From positions 1-9,537 of the forward strand of contig CANHBU010000042.1 in NCBI GenBank assembly GCA_947458345.1: DNA of 9,537 nt, given 5' to 3'. Position 1 is the stretch's first letter. Every line of letters starts with the position of its first letter. The stretch comes from Comamonadaceae bacterium. Its GTDB lineage: Bacteria > Pseudomonadota > Gammaproteobacteria > Burkholderiales > Burkholderiaceae_C. Of this stretch, positions 8,483 to 9,537 are shown one piece after another. The translations under genes and the position numbers were made by a program. Below the pieces are notes generated by a model. That model was not told the origin of the DNA and ran no database searches. It saw nothing but the letters and a program-made list of their open reading frames with translations.

Positions 8483-9537
8483 TCACTTGGACAGCACGAA
8501 ACCCTTGAGCTTGCCAAAGGCGGCCTCGATCAGCGCCTTTTGCTGGTCCTGGTGCAGGTGCGAGTACCCCACGGCCGGCGAGGCCGAGGCAGCCCGCCCG
8601 GCATAGCCCAAGCGCTGGCCCTCGCTCATGTTTTCATGCAGGTTGTGCTGAATGAAGAACCAAGCGCCCTGGTTTTGCGGCTCGTCCTGACACCACACCA
8701 GATCGGTGGCATTGGGATACTTTTTGAGCTCGGCGCCAAAAGCCTTGTGCGGGAAGGGGTAGAGCTGCTCGATGCGCACGATGGCCACATCGTCGGCACC
8801 CTTGTCCTCGCGCTTTTTGATCAGGTCGAAGTAGACCTTGCCCGAGCAGACGATGACGCGTTTGACCTTCTCGGCTTTGATCTCCCGGGTCTCGCCGATG
8901 ACGGTCTGAAAGCCGCCTTTGGTGAACTCGGAGATCGGGCTGGTGGCGTCCTTGTTGCGCAGCAGCGATTTGGGTGTGAAGATCACCAAGGGCTTGCGCA
9001 GGTTGCGCACCATTTGCCGGCGCAGCACATGGAAGATCTGGCTGGCCGTGGTCGGCTGCACGATCTGCATATTGGTGTCGGCCGCCAGCTGCATGAAGCG
9101 CTCGACGCGGGCCGAACTGTGCTCCGGGCCCTGGCCCTCGTAGCCGTGCGGCAGCATGAGGGTGATGCCGTTGACGCGACCCCACTTGACTTCACCCGAG
9201 GCGATGAACTGGTCGCTCACCACCTGCGCGCCATTGGCAAAGTCGCCAAACTGCGCCTCCCAAATGATCAGGGTGTTGGGATCGTTGGACGCATAGCCGT
9301 ACTCATAGGCCAGCACCGCCTCCTCCGACAAGATGGAGTCAATGACCACAAAGGGAGCCTGGTTCTCGGCCACGTTTTGCAGCGGCACATAGGTGCCGGT
9401 GTCCCACTTTTCGCGGTTCTGATCATGGATGACCGCATGCCGGTGGGTGAAGGTGCCCCGGCCACTGTCTTCGCCAGACAGTCGCACCGGATAGCCACTG
9501 GCCACCAGAGACGCCAAGGCCATGTGCTCGCCCATAC
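8483..9537 (-). CDS. sucA: 2-oxoglutarate dehydrogenase E1 component (C-terminal part; 5' end outside window)
   Basis: This is the thiamine-diphosphate-dependent E1 subunit that decarboxylates 2-oxoglutarate and loads succinyl groups onto the E2 lipoyl arm. About 350 of the usual 930-960 residues are present, covering the pyrimidine-binding transketolase domain and the C-terminal domain. The frame is open at the right edge: the ATG at 9535 (MGEHMA) is an internal methionine, not the start. Conserved blocks are LSGEDSGRGTFTHRHAV, IWEAQFGDFANGAQVVSDQFI, MLPHGYEGQGPEHSSARVERF, and near the end YAGRAASASPAVGYSHLHQ, the last being typical of OdhA. The gene is first in the sucA-sucB-lpd operon, whose promoter must lie to the right of this window. 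It is also named odhA. Confidence 0.96.
   Translation of the reverse strand, partial: MGEHMALASLVASGYPVRLSGEDSGRGTFTHRHAVIHDQNREKWDTGTYVPLQNVAENQAPFVVIDSILSEEAVLAYEYGYASNDPNTLIIWEAQFGDFANGAQVVSDQFIASGEVKWGRVNGITLMLPHGYEGQGPEHSSARVERFMQLAADTNMQIVQPTTASQIFHVLRRQMVRNLRKPLVIFTPKSLLRNKDATSPISEFTKGGFQTVIGETREIKAEKVKRVIVCSGKVYFDLIKKREDKGADDVAIVRIEQLYPFPHKAFGAELKKYPNATDLVWCQDEPQNQGAWFFIQHNLHENMSEGQRLGYAGRAASASPAVGYSHLHQDQQKALIEAAFGKLKGFVLSK

Overview
The window is a GC-rich piece of bacterial chromosome made of housekeeping genes. The family signatures (OdhA/OdhB/Lpd, ZapE, a YoaA/DinG-type helicase, BamD, RluD), the high GC content and the gene order point to a betaproteobacterium of the order Burkholderiales, most likely family Comamonadaceae. 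That placement is inferred from protein character and gene order, not from a database search. I see no tRNA, rRNA, CRISPR array, insertion sequence, phage gene or attachment site.

Layout: at the left edge is rluD (minus strand, C-terminus cut off by the window), which diverges from bamD (plus strand). The start codons are only 27 bp apart, and a perfect TATAAT -10 box for bamD lies inside the rluD coding region. bamD converges on a YoaA/DinG-type iron-sulfur helicase gene (minus strand), and the two 3' ends overlap by 35 bp. The rest of the window is all minus strand. In transcription order from the right edge it runs: sucA/odhA (E1, only the C-terminal part present), sucB/odhB (E2), lpd (E3), a 172-bp gap, zapE, a small secreted Gln/Arg-rich protein gene, and the helicase gene. 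The last three are joined by 4-bp start/stop overlaps (ATGA, then TTGA), which suggests one translationally coupled unit.

The sucA-sucB-lpd genes encode the three enzymes of the 2-oxoglutarate dehydrogenase complex of the TCA cycle. zapE (cell-division-associated ATPase), the helicase (DNA repair), bamD (outer-membrane protein assembly lipoprotein) and rluD (23S rRNA pseudouridine synthase) are unrelated housekeeping functions.

The main anomaly is lpd. Its reading frame is broken by one missing base in a G run (5 G where 6 would be in frame), directly before the redox-active CxxxxC motif; everything else in the gene is intact. Other structure not explained by the gene calls: a 41-nt sequence inside rluD that can fold as a 19-bp hairpin; an 8-bp unit repeated 3.75 times in the zapE leader; a perfect 10-bp-stem hairpin between sucB and lpd; and in-frame 12-bp microrepeats in the unknown gene. 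I found no convincing undescribed multi-gene system here.
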